NCBI GenBank assembly: GCA_034620365.1
Contig: JAQGEQ010000283.1
Location: 186,001-250,000 of the forward strand
Direction: 5' to 3'
Source of the DNA: Pegea sp. RAD2-039
Lineage: Eukaryota > Chordata > Thaliacea > Salpida > Salpidae
DNA length: 64,000 nucleotides
Positions 1-13,030 of this stretch are shown here, piece after piece. Under the pieces are notes generated by a model. That model had not been told where the DNA came from. It saw only the letters and a program-made list of their open reading frames with translations, and made no database searches. Position 1 is the first letter of the stretch; each line of letters begins with the position of its first letter. A program made the translations under genes and the position numbers.

Positions 1-474
1 AAAGAATTTCCAGATAAAACTGTACCAACTATAAAGAATATTCAAGAAGTATTAATTGAAATAGGCGACAAGCCAAAATCTTTTTTATCCTCCCGTCAGT
101 GGATAGGGTCAGTAGAGATCGGAATGGTTATAGATCATTGTTTTGATGTTCCTTGTCGCATCATTCATATACCAGCGGGGAAAAAATCATTTTTTGAAGG
201 TGTGCAAATTCTTTGGTTACATTTTAAAACCAATGGAAGTCCTGTAATGATGGGCGGAGACAAAGATGCTGCCTCTAAATGTTTGTTAGGAATTCAACAG
301 AATGAGATTAGATCTTTCTCATTGTTAGTTCTTGATCCACATTGTTCAAAAGTTCCATCAACGGAAAAAGAAATATTGGAAAGCAAATGGGTATGTTGGA
401 AACAGCTTGATACCTTTGATACTAACTCTTTCTATAACCTGTGCCTGCCTTTAGCAAAAGTTTCAAAAAATTAG
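1..474 (+). CDS. UFSP1: UFSP1-like Ufm1-specific protease, C-terminal part (5' end outside window)
   Basis: The reading frame is open from base 1 to TAG at 472-474 and runs off the left edge. Peptidase family C78 enzymes mature the ubiquitin-like protein UFM1 and remove it from substrates. Seen here: the family block SSRQWIGSVE (about 94-123), the PVMMGGD turn (about 241-261), Asp-Pro-His at 334-342 (catalytic Asp and His of the Cys-Asp-His triad) and the C-terminal SFYNLCLPL motif. The catalytic Cys would lie upstream of the window. MMGGDKDAASK and CRIIH resemble UFSP1 more than UFSP2, as recalled from the family. An AATAAA begins 13 nt after the stop (487-492). The open frame reaches the first base of the window, so the Met at 124 is internal rather than the start. 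Family is confident; the UFSP1 versus UFSP2 choice is moderate. Confidence 0.9.
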   Translation, partial: KEFPDKTVPTIKNIQEVLIEIGDKPKSFLSSRQWIGSVEIGMVIDHCFDVPCRIIHIPAGKKSFFEGVQILWLHFKTNGSPVMMGGDKDAASKCLLGIQQNEIRSFSLLVLDPHCSKVPSTEKEILESKWVCWKQLDTFDTNSFYNLCLPLAKVSKN

Positions 475-1334
475 CTAACATTCATGAATAAAAAGTACTT
501 AACTAGCAACAAAATTGTGTTTTTCTGAGTTTCTAAAAGTGAATAACGGATAGCTTTTGTTATTGAGCAACTTGCTGGTTATATGAGTATTAGTTATAAA
601 GTTTAAAACATCCAAAGTCAACTTTTGAGCTTGGTATAACACCAATACACGTTGTTCTAAAATATATTTCCAACTTAAAATATCAGATATTTGTATCAAG
701 TTTTAAGATTCCATGAATGATTTACATATCAAACATTAGCTGGTTTGTTTCTTAAGTTTGAGAAATTCATGATTATTTATTAAGTTATATTTTTCTGGCA
801 AACAAAATAAATTAATAATAGCTCATTTTAACTATCCTGTACAAGATTGGTAGTTTACTCATCTTTCAAAAAAAAACGCAAGTAATGGTGTCTAAGACAG
901 CTAGTATCTTTTAAAGAAAACTGTCCAAAGGCACTTGTTAACTAATTTAATATCATCATATACTATTATTGCTAATTTAGAATACGTATTAAAAGTAAAA
1001 CAAGATTTGAAAAATATTAATCAATATATCATTTGCGAAAGATGGTCAAACTACAGATTTGCATGCATAGATTTGCACACAAATAAATAAGACAGACAAA
1101 TAAATTAGATCCTTTAATTTAGAAAGGTGAACAAATCTTAACCAAGTATAAAGTAGAATGTTTCTAAGGACATTTTAGAGAACTTTTTTATAATACAAAG
1201 AAATTAAAGAGAGTCATAAATAACAAGAAGTAGAAATAGAACTCTATCTAACTAAGCTGAAGCAATGAGATTCAAACGAAATTTTATCTACTTGATAGAA
1301 AAGCAATTTAAGGAGCTATTAACTGCTAAATAGT
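475..1334. other. Intergenic region between convergent 3' ends
   Basis: A+T-rich spacer between the stop of the UFSP1-like gene and the stop of the TEP1-like gene. It contains an AATAAA at 487-492 on the plus strand. Short chance open frames are present (for example 499-699, minus), but no coding signal is recognised. Confidence 0.6.
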
Positions 1335-4300
1335 TTATACAGCTTCAAAAGGAAGCATGCGTACAGTAAAGACGCATCCATTATAGTCTCCACAAACTAT
1401 GGTGTAAGAAGCTTTTTGCTCAGAAGACACTCGTAGAATCTGGATTTGAGAGATCGAAATCAAAGAGAAATACTGACCCACTTGCTTGAAATTCTTGAAG
1501 AAAATAAACAATCAATAGTTAATTAAGTGTGAAACAACAATCTTACCAAATTATCTAATTCTCTTCCACCAGAAACTTTCCAAACTTTTAAAGTGCAATC
1601 ACGTGAAGATGTCACCACAAGATCATCTAATGAAGAGATGTCAGTTATTTGATCATCATGCGCATAGAACTGAAATCAACGATCAGTAAATAATAGATTC
1701 TTTTATTATTACTCTGCTGCTATCAACTTTTGATACAAACCTTTTTGCTGTTCTTAAAATCATTCGAAAAAACTTCGATAAATCCATCATTAGTTCCTGC
1801 ATACCTTCCACCTCTCCACGCAGTGACTATGTTCGAATGACTTTCCGGACTAAAAACTTTGAAAATAATTAGATTTGTTGTAACCACTTAAATAAATACT
1901 TTAAAATACTAACCATCAACACCCTTCCCCCTTTCATTATAAATTGTATATATGGCAGCATTAGAAACATCAGATGAACTTTTAAACCTAGATAGCGAAA
2001 AAGATTTCATTTAAATGAAATAAAATCATAAATAAGATTTATTTTTAGCTCGTGAATTGTTGTACCGCATGAAAACTTTGATGTCATGAATATCCAACCA
2101 GTGAGTCCTCGAAGGTGCATAACTTTTTTCATTAACTGAAAGGTACTTTTTTCTATTGAGAGTAAATCCATATTGGCATATAAGATCTAGCAGAACTTTT
2201 TTTCGGAATCTATTAAGTGCAAATGATTCTTTTAATGATTTCTGATATCCATGAGTTAGGAAATTATTTGAGCTACTTACTCAAAGGTGACAGATCCTTT
2301 TCTTAATTTTGAAGTATATACATCATTCCATTTTGTCACTGTAACCATTATTAACGAGTCCATATTGCCTTCAAAAGTACCACAGGCAACTACTGTCATT
2401 TTTTTAGGCAGCTAATCAAAATAGAAAAATTCAGCTGACCATCAATTACTTTGAGATGCAATACAACTATTTTTACGTTAAAATAGTTTAGAAATCAGAA
2501 TACGCAGGTTACCTCGTTGAAAACGAATGTACCAACTAAGTGCAGTTCTTCGGAAGTGACCTTCCAGAGTTTTACTTCTTTTGAACATCCACTAATTACA
2601 TGTTGATCTCGATCTTTGTCCATGAAAGTGACCGCGTAGTCATGACTACTGCAAGTTAAATAGTATAACAAAAAGTAAAGTGTATGGGATTTGCTATTAC
2701 TTCATACAGCAAATTACTGATAAAGATGCTGAAATAAGTTTCATCTACAACTGAAGACTTACTCTGAAAAATTATACTTCGACTTTTGCTCAGAGTTTAA
2801 ATTCCAACATTTGACAGTACCGTCAATTGAAGCTGATGCAGCTAATTGAGATGTACAAGCAAAAGAAGTAATTGGTGAACAATGTCCGGCAAATGTTGAC
2901 AAATTTTTCGTCTACATAAAGATTTATAGAATATTATATTCTATTTGTCTTGTCACATTTTGAAACTTACTTTATTCAACAGCCAAACACGAACAGTACC
3001 ATCTTCATAACTAACAATTACCTTACCTATCAACCACAGCCGTCAAATTTGGAAAATGTTACAAGTATTTCTAATAACTTACCGTCAAACATCATAAATG
3101 ACAAAACACTAGTTTTGATGGAATCAGATTTGAGCATCAATGCTTCTGCTTTTTCTTTGCAGATAAACACTTCACCAACAGAAGTTGAGTACACTACATC
3201 ATCAACTGTTTGTGGATTGAATGAAATTGAATTAATGCGGCCTTCAGAAGATGTTCTAAATTGATAAATCAACTTTCCAGAACGTTCCCAAACTTTCACA
3301 TCGCAGTTACATGCAGAAACCTTCAAAAAGGTAATTCATCACCTACTTGAGCAAGTTTTAATCTTCAAATACAAACTACAATTTTTGTATCTTTTCCAGA
3401 GTTAATAGAGCATGATATAATCCAGTTGCAATGAGCATTTTTTACTACTACCGCATCAGAGTTTGAAATTGCACCATCGTTATTTATATTGTAAAAATTT
3501 AAATTTTTATCTTTTCCACCTGAAAGTAATAGTCTCAATAGAAACATACATTATTAGGGATTAACAAAAATCTTCACAAACCAGTTACTAAAAATTGATT
3601 CAAAATTGAGACGCAAAGACAAGCACCGCTGTGTGCTGATAATTGAACTAGTGGCAGAAATCTTTCTGCTAACATTAAATCTGCCTTCTTAGTTGGTAAC
3701 TCCCATAATCTTACAAGACCGTTATTATCCGAAGATACTAGATACCGATTTGATACATCCAACGCTAATAGCTCTCCTGGTAACGTTAATCACTTGTAAG
3801 TTAAATAAAGTAAAACAAAGTAATAAAATATTGAATGAAACAAATTAACTTATTCTTTAAAAAGAATAAACTTGTGATGCTGATATAATCTACGAAAACT
3901 AAAGCTATACTAACCAAAGTGACCCATAAATTCGCGAAGGACCTTGCAGTTTGTCTTAACTTCCACAATCTGTATACTTCCATCCTGATGGGCAACTAGT
4001 ACCAACGGATTATCTGCATACTCAAGTTGCATCCAAGAAAGATGACTGAAAAGAAGTGTAAAGACTTGAGCAAAGTGAAAAAAAGTTTGAGGGGTGTCTA
4101 TAAAAGAAGTTTGCTTACACAACAGGAGAATAATTAAGACGAGCACTTGTTGACATTTTAAGATCAACTTCATCATAGAAGCATATTTGACCATCTTTAT
4201 ATCCGACTCCATACAACGAATGATGTTTACTAAATGATACCGATGCAGCAGGTGATGATGCCTGGAAGATCAAATCACAAAGTGCCAACCAATTATTTGC

Positions 4301-5230
4301 TACTTACCGAAATATGATTCGCTGTAAGTTCCACAGAGTAGGCAGACATAAGTCGCAAGTCGGTATCAGAATAAAAATTTTGTTTCCATCCTGAACAAAG
4401 TACCAACTTGCGATTATCTGGAATTGGGGCAAAGTTCGAGATCACATAGGGCTCTTGAATACAAGTTTCAAACAAATTGTTTGATTCTTTGTTTTCGTTT
4501 TCGTTGGAGTTACGATTATAAGCGGGGTAGAAACGAAGAAACTTGTTTTGATGCAGAAAATTACAAAGAATAAAGTTGCCACAAAGCGAATACTCCAGAT
4601 GCCTGACCTATACAACACAATTAGTGATCAGTACATGTTGGAATCCGATGAAGTCTTTTGAAACTAACTGGGGACTTGCAGCCTAATTTTCGATCAACGC
4701 ATTTTCCATTATCTAATTTGTAAATTTCGATGCTTCCGTTCCACAAACCAGCTGCTACAATTGCAGTAGACGGGTGTAACGAAATGCAGTTGATGGCCAC
4801 ATCATTTTGGGTTTGGATAGTAAGAACCGGTCCGGTAATGCCACCGTTGGTTTTGATGTTATAGATTTTGAGATGACCACTCAGTGAAGAGGTGACGACA
4901 GTAGCTAGCTCCTGATTGGCTGAAATTTCTGTAATTTCCTTCGACTGTATATCAAACCTCTCGAGTAGACCCTCTGATGATATCAAATAGTTAAAGTGCT
5001 TCTACAAGCTGATGTCTACCTTTGATACTCCATAAGGCGATTCCTCCTACGCTGTGACCAGATAGAAGCAAGTGATTTGTGAGGAAATGAAGACAAGTTG
5101 TTGACGATAATGTACTCAATTTTTGATTTATCTTGCTAGTCACTTGGTCAACAATATAGATATCTTTATAAGTACCACAGGCCAGTAATTGTCCACTGTT
5201 ATAGAGATGGTCAGTCAAGAACAAAACCGT
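1335..5230 (-). other. TEP1: TEP1 C-terminal WD40-repeat exons
   Basis: Successive short exons encode beta-propeller repeats, many ending in WD-like pairs: LYKLDNGK-type and VRLWELPTKK (3574-3762), VKVWERSGKL (3030-3326), LKVWKVSGGREL (about 1550-1670). Acidic turn plus Leu/Val-Trp endings recur at roughly 40-residue spacing. In TEP1 this propeller array packs on the vault cap. It is a sub-region of the gene listed above. Confidence 0.85.
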
Positions 5231-8200
5231 GTGGCCAGCTTACTTAGGAGAGAAAGCAAGAGACTTGGTCATCGTTGGTAAACAGAAAGAAGAACAACAG
5301 CGTTGAAAGTGCGAGTGAATCTTAGTGTCTCGTATCTTCAACAAGTAGTTTGTTTCACTCAAAGAATCAACAGCTGAAAATAAAAAGTTTAAGTTTGAAT
5401 CAGTAAGTACCATTTACTACCTTGCTTAGCTGGCTTTTTGTAGAAAAATCTGCGGATATATTTGTCATAGTTAACTGCTAGTTGGTGTATAAGATTGGGT
5501 TGTTCTTTCAAATATTGGAAAGAAGTTTTGAGAAATTGGTAAATTTGCTGGACTGATGAAGTATTTGACAAATCAGGAAAAATTTTATGATTAAACAACA
5601 GATTATAATCATCTATTAGAGGTACTACATAACCAGCAACACATTTTGAAGTAATAAACTGGAGGTTTTCAAGTAAGTGTTTCAACACCTCAACTTGTCC
5701 TGAAACAACGAACAAGATGTTAGTATTGTAGTAAAGTTGCTTACAAAAGTACCTGCACAAGCCAGATGATACGGTAGTTTCAAGAGAGAAAGCAAATAAG
5801 CTTTCTTATCTGGTGATTTATTGGTTAAAAGGGTCATATAGTAACTTGCTTGAAGTTGATGGATTGGTTTTAAGTCATCCTCTTGCAGAAAATATCTAAA
5901 GGAGTAAAAATAGTGGGAGTCAAGCAAAGTGGTTGGTTCTCAATAGAAACTTGAAATTACTTTTTAGTAACTGCCTGACTGTTGACAAAATTAGAAAAAC
6001 TTAATTTGAATCCTCCTTCTTCAGGAATAATAGTAAAAAAGATATTCAGCGAATGAAGGACTTGCAAAAATTCGATTTTATCAAGTTGCTGATTGTTGCT
6101 GAAACAAATCATCACTTTAACACGTGATCATCTAACTTTAAGTTGATTGTACCGATGAAGACAAAAGAACTGACAGATGGAATAAATTTCCTCCTCATCT
6201 GTTCCATACCCTCTGCTGCTAAGTACAAGTCCAGTAATCAAGGGAACCAAGTAGGACACTTCTGAAAACTCTTTTTCGACACTTTCGAGCCAAAAGATCA
6301 TCATTTGTAGAAGTCGATCTGGAATCTCACGAATCTGGCTGTCAAGTTTCTCAAAAACAGCGAAAAGTCTATAAAAGGAAATTAGTAAGATTTGATTCTT
6401 ACTCATACTGGTGATAACCAAACCTCAAATATTCAGTGACAGCGTAAAGATATAAAGGATTTGTAGAATCCTTTTTTAGTTGCAACAGCTTTTGGCTATT
6501 ATTAAACGCTTGACTCTCAATGGACTTGCCATGTTTCGACAACAGCTTTTCCAGAATTTTCTTTGTCGACCTATAAAAGTTTCAATATTAATTGGTCTTC
6601 TTGCTGACAGAACATCTTACCAAATATCTAATGGTTTCAGACTTTTTTGAATCAGATCATTGCGATGCTGAAGAATCTTCAGAACATCACTAGAGGTAGA
6701 TGTTGATACAACAAGAGTAACATTTGAAGGAAGTTGATGAGGTATCCACTAAAAAAAGTTTTATCGAATAAAGAATTGATCAACGAATGGATTTATCGGA
6801 AACTAAGCTGAACCTGTAAATGTTGGTGACTGGTCAGAGCATCAAGTCCATCGATTCCAATTATAAATCTATGATTAGGATGAGATTCCATCAAATTAGA
6901 CAGCTTATGCCAAAAGAGGACTTCATCTTCTTCTTTCTTAAGGATTTCTAAAATAAAATAAATTAGGAAATTGATTTAATTTAAGGCAACAAGCATCGAT
7001 TTAGGAAGTTTGTGAGAAAGCTACAAAATATCAGTTAAAGAAAAAAGTGTTTACCTGAGTCAGCAGCAGGCTCTACAATTAAATCTAGTTGAGCCGATAA
7101 ACATTTAATCATGAAACCAAGATCAGTAGATTGCAAAAGAGGAGAACCAATCACATAAAACAGCTTTGATAGAATTAATCTGATAAGAAATTTAATGAAG
7201 GTTATTTGTCGCTTCAAATACCAGACAATTAAAAATGCTCTTATCATAGATATAAAACCTAAATAGTTAGTTTAAAACTTTTTAAGTATACTTAGAGTTC
7301 TGTTACCAAATTGTTTAATAAACAATAATATTTGAGAAACAAAATATTTAAAAACTTTAAACTTAGAATAAACTTTAAACAAACGAGGTAAAAATATCCA
7401 ATTGTTGCTGAATAACAATTGAAGCTTTATTAGCGAGAAGAATGAGCATTTACTTTTTGTCACCGGTAATAAGGCTTTGTCGAAATAACTCAGAAATAAA
7501 AGTAGTTTTTCCGAAACCAACTTCAGATGTGATACAAATCACTTTGGATTTTCTTTCGTTATCCTTGCTATCAAGATAGAGCAAATCGATAAGATCTGTA
7601 AGTAGTTGCTCATTTGATGAATAGTAATCCTCTTTCCCGTGAGAGATTAGTGACAAATGTTGTTTGGCAGTCTATTAAAAATCTGTTATTTAGAAATATA
7701 TGATTAGTTTTAAAATCGATCAACACCTTAATGATGACATCTTCTGATGCTAACTGAGAATCCTCTTCTTTGGACATTGTTTCAATTCGTTGCCACAAGT
7801 TATTTAACATCATTTCACCAAAACACGCATCTTCGTAGTAATTTGTCACTAAACGCGAGTGTCTTGATCCCAGAAAAGATTTAAGCTCCTGATAGAAAAT
7901 AAAAATTGAAATAATTACGCAAAAGACTCAATAAATCTTTTTAATTAGCAAAAGATGATCAAGGACATGAAAAAATCTTTTTTGTTTTGTAACTGATTCA
8001 AACTTTACGTTTGAGGATTCGATAAATCCGTAGTCTTTAAACTGCTTAAATTGAAATATTGACTCTTACTTTCAAACGATTTTTCTTTTCATCACTTTCA
8101 ATATTAATTGTAGAAAAGTCATCAACAGAACGTATAAAGAATTCGCAAGAAGAGTGATTATTTTCAAGGGCCTGAAACCACAGAAAAGCCTTTTTAGAAT

Positions 8201-11200
8201 TTGAAACATTTCCTAATATCAATTACTTGAAGAATTTCTAAATGAGTCATTGACATTCCACCATGCTTTTTGGCATCTAGCCAACCAAACTTTTTGCTTT
8301 TGGGAAAGTGAAGCGCATCTGGGCACCATCCATAGCGATTACCAACAATACCTTTAAGATTAAAAATGTTATTCCAAACCAACGTAGAGTTGCAAGAATC
8401 TATTGACCAACAAACAAATCACAACGCTGAACTTGTGTCAGACAAGTCTCTATCAATTTGTGATTCTTCTTCATATGGCCAGTAATACCCCATCTTAAAT
8501 CACATTCGATCACAGAAATCCCTTTTTTAAACGAACGACGTTTCAATTCTGGAATGACATAACGCAGAAGAACATCTCGTTCCTTTTCCATATCTGTATC
8601 ATGTTGAAAAATTAAAAAAAAACTTCAAACTGCTTATCATACCGATGAATGTAGATGATAAGAAAACCCGAATGATCCGATGTTGGCATTTAACAGGAGT
8701 AAAAAAAGGCGTTTCTTTGAAGCTACTTTCTAATCTGGTCTTGAAATTTTCAGTTGATTGTTTTCGGAGACCTTTAATTTCGTCTATTTTATTAATATAT
8801 TGAAGCTGCTTATCTGCGCCATTTTCAGCAACGAATCGAAGTATTTGATCACTAAACCCGCTAATCTACAGGTTAGTGGGGATTAGAATAAAATGAAGTT
8901 TTAGACAAACAAGAGTTACCGTCACAATTCCACTAGTTTGTTGGACGTTTTTGGGGAAGCCACATGTCAGATGATAAATGTTGATTTTAGGATTAACTTT
9001 TTTACGGTAACTAAAATATTAAAGTCAAACTTTAGTAAAAAAAGTAAAAAATCAGTTAAGAAAGAAGTAAAATCTTTAATTAATGAAGTTTTAATAAAAT
9101 ATTAAGGATAAAAATATTTTTTGAAATCAGAGAAACAATTTATGCTAACAACTCACAGTAAAGTATCATTCTGAAGGTACTTCGGGAAAGAACAGTTATT
9201 AATGAAAATAAAATTGTCGAAATGAATAGATTCTGAAATTATTTTTTCTAGGTCTTTCATAATTCTTTTCCAATTCATATCAAAGTCCAAATTGGAACTA
9301 TCACTGCTGTCATTACGTAAAATATACTCAAGGATGCTGTTAGCAGCGTCCCGACTCCCTGAAAGAGATGTTTGATTTTTTTGGTTCCTATCTTCTCAAA
9401 TTGCTTTGAACTTACCTTTTTTATTAATAATTTCTTGAAAATCACCTCCACTCATTGTAAATACCTCGCTCCACTCACAGGCAGACACAAACATCCATGC
9501 GAGGAGGTATTGAATTTTATAAAATGAACTTTTCCCATTTAATTCTAAATTACAAATATAATTTAGCCAAACAAACCCTTTGTAGAGTCAAATACCACTA
9601 CCTTGTCTATCAAGGGTTGCTAGATTCGTAAAACAGAATATAGCAGTTCGACCTCGAATTACTGGTAAATTTAGTTTCACAGAGACCTCCATCGCCTTTA
9701 TTACTGAACTTCTGTAACCATCCACAATTTTTCGTTTTCTGTTGATAATAATAAAAAAATCTTACAAAAATAAAATCATTGTTTGTGTATAAACTAATTC
9801 TGATATCTTTTCATGTAGAACACGATAGTTTTCAACAAATAGTTTTCAAATTGTTGGATCTTGAGTTAAATATTTTACACAATACTTTTACCATCATAAA
9901 CAAACCGTCTGGTTCAATAAATTTTCAGAAACTGTAAAATCGAAACTTACGGATCATTTTTGTCATCTGAAAGAAAACATTTTAAGTTTGGTGTAAAATA
10001 ATTTACTCAACAAATCAGAACTGGTAATATAGAAATTCAACTAAACTAAAGATGCTTAATTTACAATCCATTTAAAATGAAAGAGTAATAGAAATTTTAT
10101 GGCATAAAACAACAACCTCAACTACTAACTGGGTGTGAGCTACTTACATTTTGGAAAGCTTTCCAGGCAATTTAAATATCGAATGGGAAGTTGCCGTCCA
10201 TTAGCAACAGCAGTCTGTCATACACCAGAAACTGATTAGTTTTAAAGAGTATTTTCTCTCAAAGTTTCAACTGATTCAAATAAATTAAAACTTGCCTCAT
10301 TACAAATGAAATTTTGAACTTTTTTGTGGTAAAAATCATCAACATTTGCTTTGATCAAGTTTCGGACATTACGAAGAGACGCCATATAAGGCAGCTTTTT
10401 GTCAGCTGAAGACAAAAATTTCGATTAGGTATTATATAATTTTGGAATATAATCGCTGAGAATAAGTCTTGAAAAGCGCTTGATGATAAATGTCGCTTAC
10501 AAATTAACTTTTGCCAAACTTCTTTGGTACTTCCATGAAGAGAGCACATATTCTCCCAAGTTTGACTAGGTGGAAATTTCATTCTTTTTCCAGCAAGCCG
10601 AGAGTCATAAGTTCCCTCAAGGCCAGATTTGGAAAAATCTTCAGACGATTCAGGATATCTACAGAATAAATAATCAAATGGATAGAAAGATTAAAAAACG
10701 ATTTTATGTAAACTAGTTTTAATAAAAGATCTCACTTTTTGCCAAGAATACACATGATAGAGTTGGCTGGTTTGTCTATGTGCAATGTCCTAATAAGGCT
10801 CTTCAGAGAAAACTTTGAACAATTTTTTTCAAATTTAATTAATTTGCTAAGAATTTCTTATGTAATGATTTTTAGAAAATTTAAAGTAACAAATAAAGAT
10901 ATCATTTCTGCAACTGATTATTTTTTCTGTAATTTTAAGCTAACAAGAAACTTTCTTTTAATAAGCTACCAATAAAATAATAATTTAAATTCAAAAAAAT
11001 TATAAACTAAAAGAGTTTCCAAATCAAATCAACTCCACTTACTTCTCTTTCTGGATTCTTAGACTTTCTGTTATACTTATCTAAAACAGAATGATAATAT
11101 GAATGAAAGTAGAACAAAGACAAAATAAGTTTTATAGTTTATTCTTGTAATTAAATTGAGAACCAATATTTACTAAAGTTCAAATACATTTCACTTACTT

Positions 11201-13030
11201 AGCTGATATTCAGAAAATTCAGGAAATTTTGCCTTCATCACTTTTCTAAGACATGCTGGAAGCTTATGAAGAGGAGTCTTCGGTTCAACATCCTATTTGT
11301 AATTTAAAAATAGAAAGTAAATTTTGTCAATAAGCCGTTTGATATGATCTATTTATTTTTAATAAAGATACTTTTTGAAAGTTTTATTCTTTACAAACTT
11401 TTCTAGTATACTAAGTAAACATTTTATTATATATAATTTATTGAACAAATTAAATTCACAAAACAATATTTCTTCATAAAAAAGAAGCTTTTTAGTTAAT
11501 AAAAGCAAATTTTAAGTTTAAAAGATAAGTAATTTACTTGAATCTTTTTATAAAACTGGGCTACTGCTAACCAGTCAGTTGGTAAGACTATAGTAGCAGA
11601 ATAATACTTCTTCAGAAAAGGTCTGCATCTTACAGAGTTTGCGCTATAGGCCAATAAATAGTTTGAGACTTGACGCAAATTTAAATCTTGTCTTGTATAT
11701 AAGGCCACCTAACCAATATGAACCATAAAACAGAAAAATATTTAGAACAATATTTTAATTAAGCTGGTTTTTATGAGGCAGCTATAAGCTTAAACAAAGT
11801 TTTAATAAAGAATAGAACTAAAAAAACCAACTGTACAGCAACCGCTAGGATATAAATCTTCAATTTTTATCATTTACCTTTAAAATAAACTCAGGGTCCA
11901 TCAGTTCTAGTTTAGGCAGGCAATCTTCAAGGTTGGGATCAAACCTGTCGAAAGATACCAACAACTTCGAAGAAACGTATTGTATAAATTCAATCTAAAC
12001 ATATAAATTATGTTGGTAAAAGTTAAATTGGATCATTTAAAAAATGTCTGTGTTTACATGCACTGAAGAAGAATCAGTTGATGATGTTAAAGCAGCAACT
12101 TCAGGAAACTTTATACCAGCTTGTGAATCATCAACAAAGACCTCCATGTTAAATTTAAATCCACTTTCTTCATCATAAGTTAGTAACTGAAAGTTATTGT
12201 TGAGTGAAACTCAAATAAGTTAGATACTAAAGTTGAAAATTACTTATTTTAGTTAAATAACTATTCAAATATAAACCTTAAGTTTGATAGATTACAGAGT
12301 TGATAGAATAACTGACCTTTTGGCAGATACTAGCACTATGAGTTTCAACACAGTTAATAGCACTAGAGAACTCCTCAAATGCATCTTTATCAACTTTAGC
12401 CAGCTTGCTTCTTCGGAAATAAGTTGGTTTTGCTGAATTTTGAAATTTTTGCCTCTTAGCCTTGAAATCAACTATTGGACTTCTCAAAGACCTCTTTTTT
12501 AGTAACAAATTGACTTTATCAATCAAACTTTCCATTTTCATTGAACAGTTTTTCAAGACTTTACTTTCTTCCAATAGAGGATTAATAGAAACATTTCTAG
12601 GAAAAGAAAGATTTTTATCAAAAATAAATCTTTCACGTAAGTCCAAGTTAGTCAATCCGTATGAAGCATAAGAATATACTGGATAATCAACTCCTGGGCT
12701 TAGTCCTTCCAACCAATCAGTACTAACTTTAGATGTCAGTTGTTTAAGAACAGAGTTGTCCATTTTGCCAACAGTTAGCTTTCGTGATTTCAACAAAGCC
12801 TGTTGCTTTTTTTCAAGTTCTTTTCGAGTATCAGATTCAGTTTGAAGATAATTTTCACAGGTATGCTCCATATTTGTAAAACTATCTTTCGATACCAAAG
12901 TCCGTTGATCCAACAGTTTATTCAGCAATTTATTTTTAACATCAACATTAATATTTTCCAACTTGCAGTGAAGACCCTTATTTCTTGTTTCAACAGAAAC
13001 AGGATCTTTCAAACTCAAAGAAGAAATCAT
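1335..13030 (-). CDS. TEP1: TEP1-like telomerase/vault protein (TROVE-DUF4062-NACHT-WD40), multi-exon
   Basis: One large gene split into dozens of short exons. TEP1 is the RNA-binding component of vault particles and associates with telomerase. Domain order matches the family: a 238-codon first exon (12317-13030), a TROVE module (about 8.7-11.7 kb), DUF4062 (8.2-8.7 kb), NACHT (about 6.4-7.9 kb) and a long WD40 array (1.3-5.2 kb). The chosen start, ATG at 13028-13030, has A at -3 and follows an in-frame TAG and a possible splice acceptor, so a 5' UTR exon is likely. The last exon reads IVCGDYNGCVFTVRML before TAA at 1335-1337, corresponding to the end of vertebrate TEP1. No disabling mutation was noticed in the exons examined. 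Not every junction was resolved, so total length is not stated. The N-terminus lacks the 30-residue repeats of mammalian TEP1. Confidence 0.93.
6400..7900 (-). other. TEP1: TEP1 NACHT NTPase region
   Basis: The exon near 7450-7656 carries a P-loop SEVGFGKTTF, in which the first Gly of the GxxxxGKT consensus is Ser. The Walker B segment FIIGIDGLDAL lies near 6850-6890. NACHT domains are STAND-class NTPases. The P-loop Lys-Thr and Walker B Asp are present, so nucleotide binding is plausible. Boundaries are approximate because of the many introns. Confidence 0.8.
8194..8700 (-). other. TEP1: TEP1 DUF4062 domain
   Basis: Exons read IRVFLSSTFI, then DMEKERDVLLRYVIPELKRR, then ECDLRWGIT and GIVGNRYGWCPD. 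This is the characteristic DUF4062 series found in TEP1 just before NACHT. Reading frame is kept across the introns between about 8390-8590 and the flanking exons. Confidence 0.88.
8700..11708 (-). other. TEP1: TEP1 TROVE RNA-binding module
   Basis: The exon 11538-11708 (57 codons, phase 0 at both ends) reads VALYTRQDLNLRQVSNYLLA with CRPFLKKYY and LPTDW, typical of TROVE proteins such as Ro60 and TEP1. Further exons give TWENMCSLHGSTKEVWQKLI (about 10500-10570), KLPYMASLRNVRNLI (about 10340-10400) and the vWA-like strand IRGRTAIFCFTN (about 9610-9660). TROVE binds small structured RNAs such as vault RNA. Confidence 0.85.
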
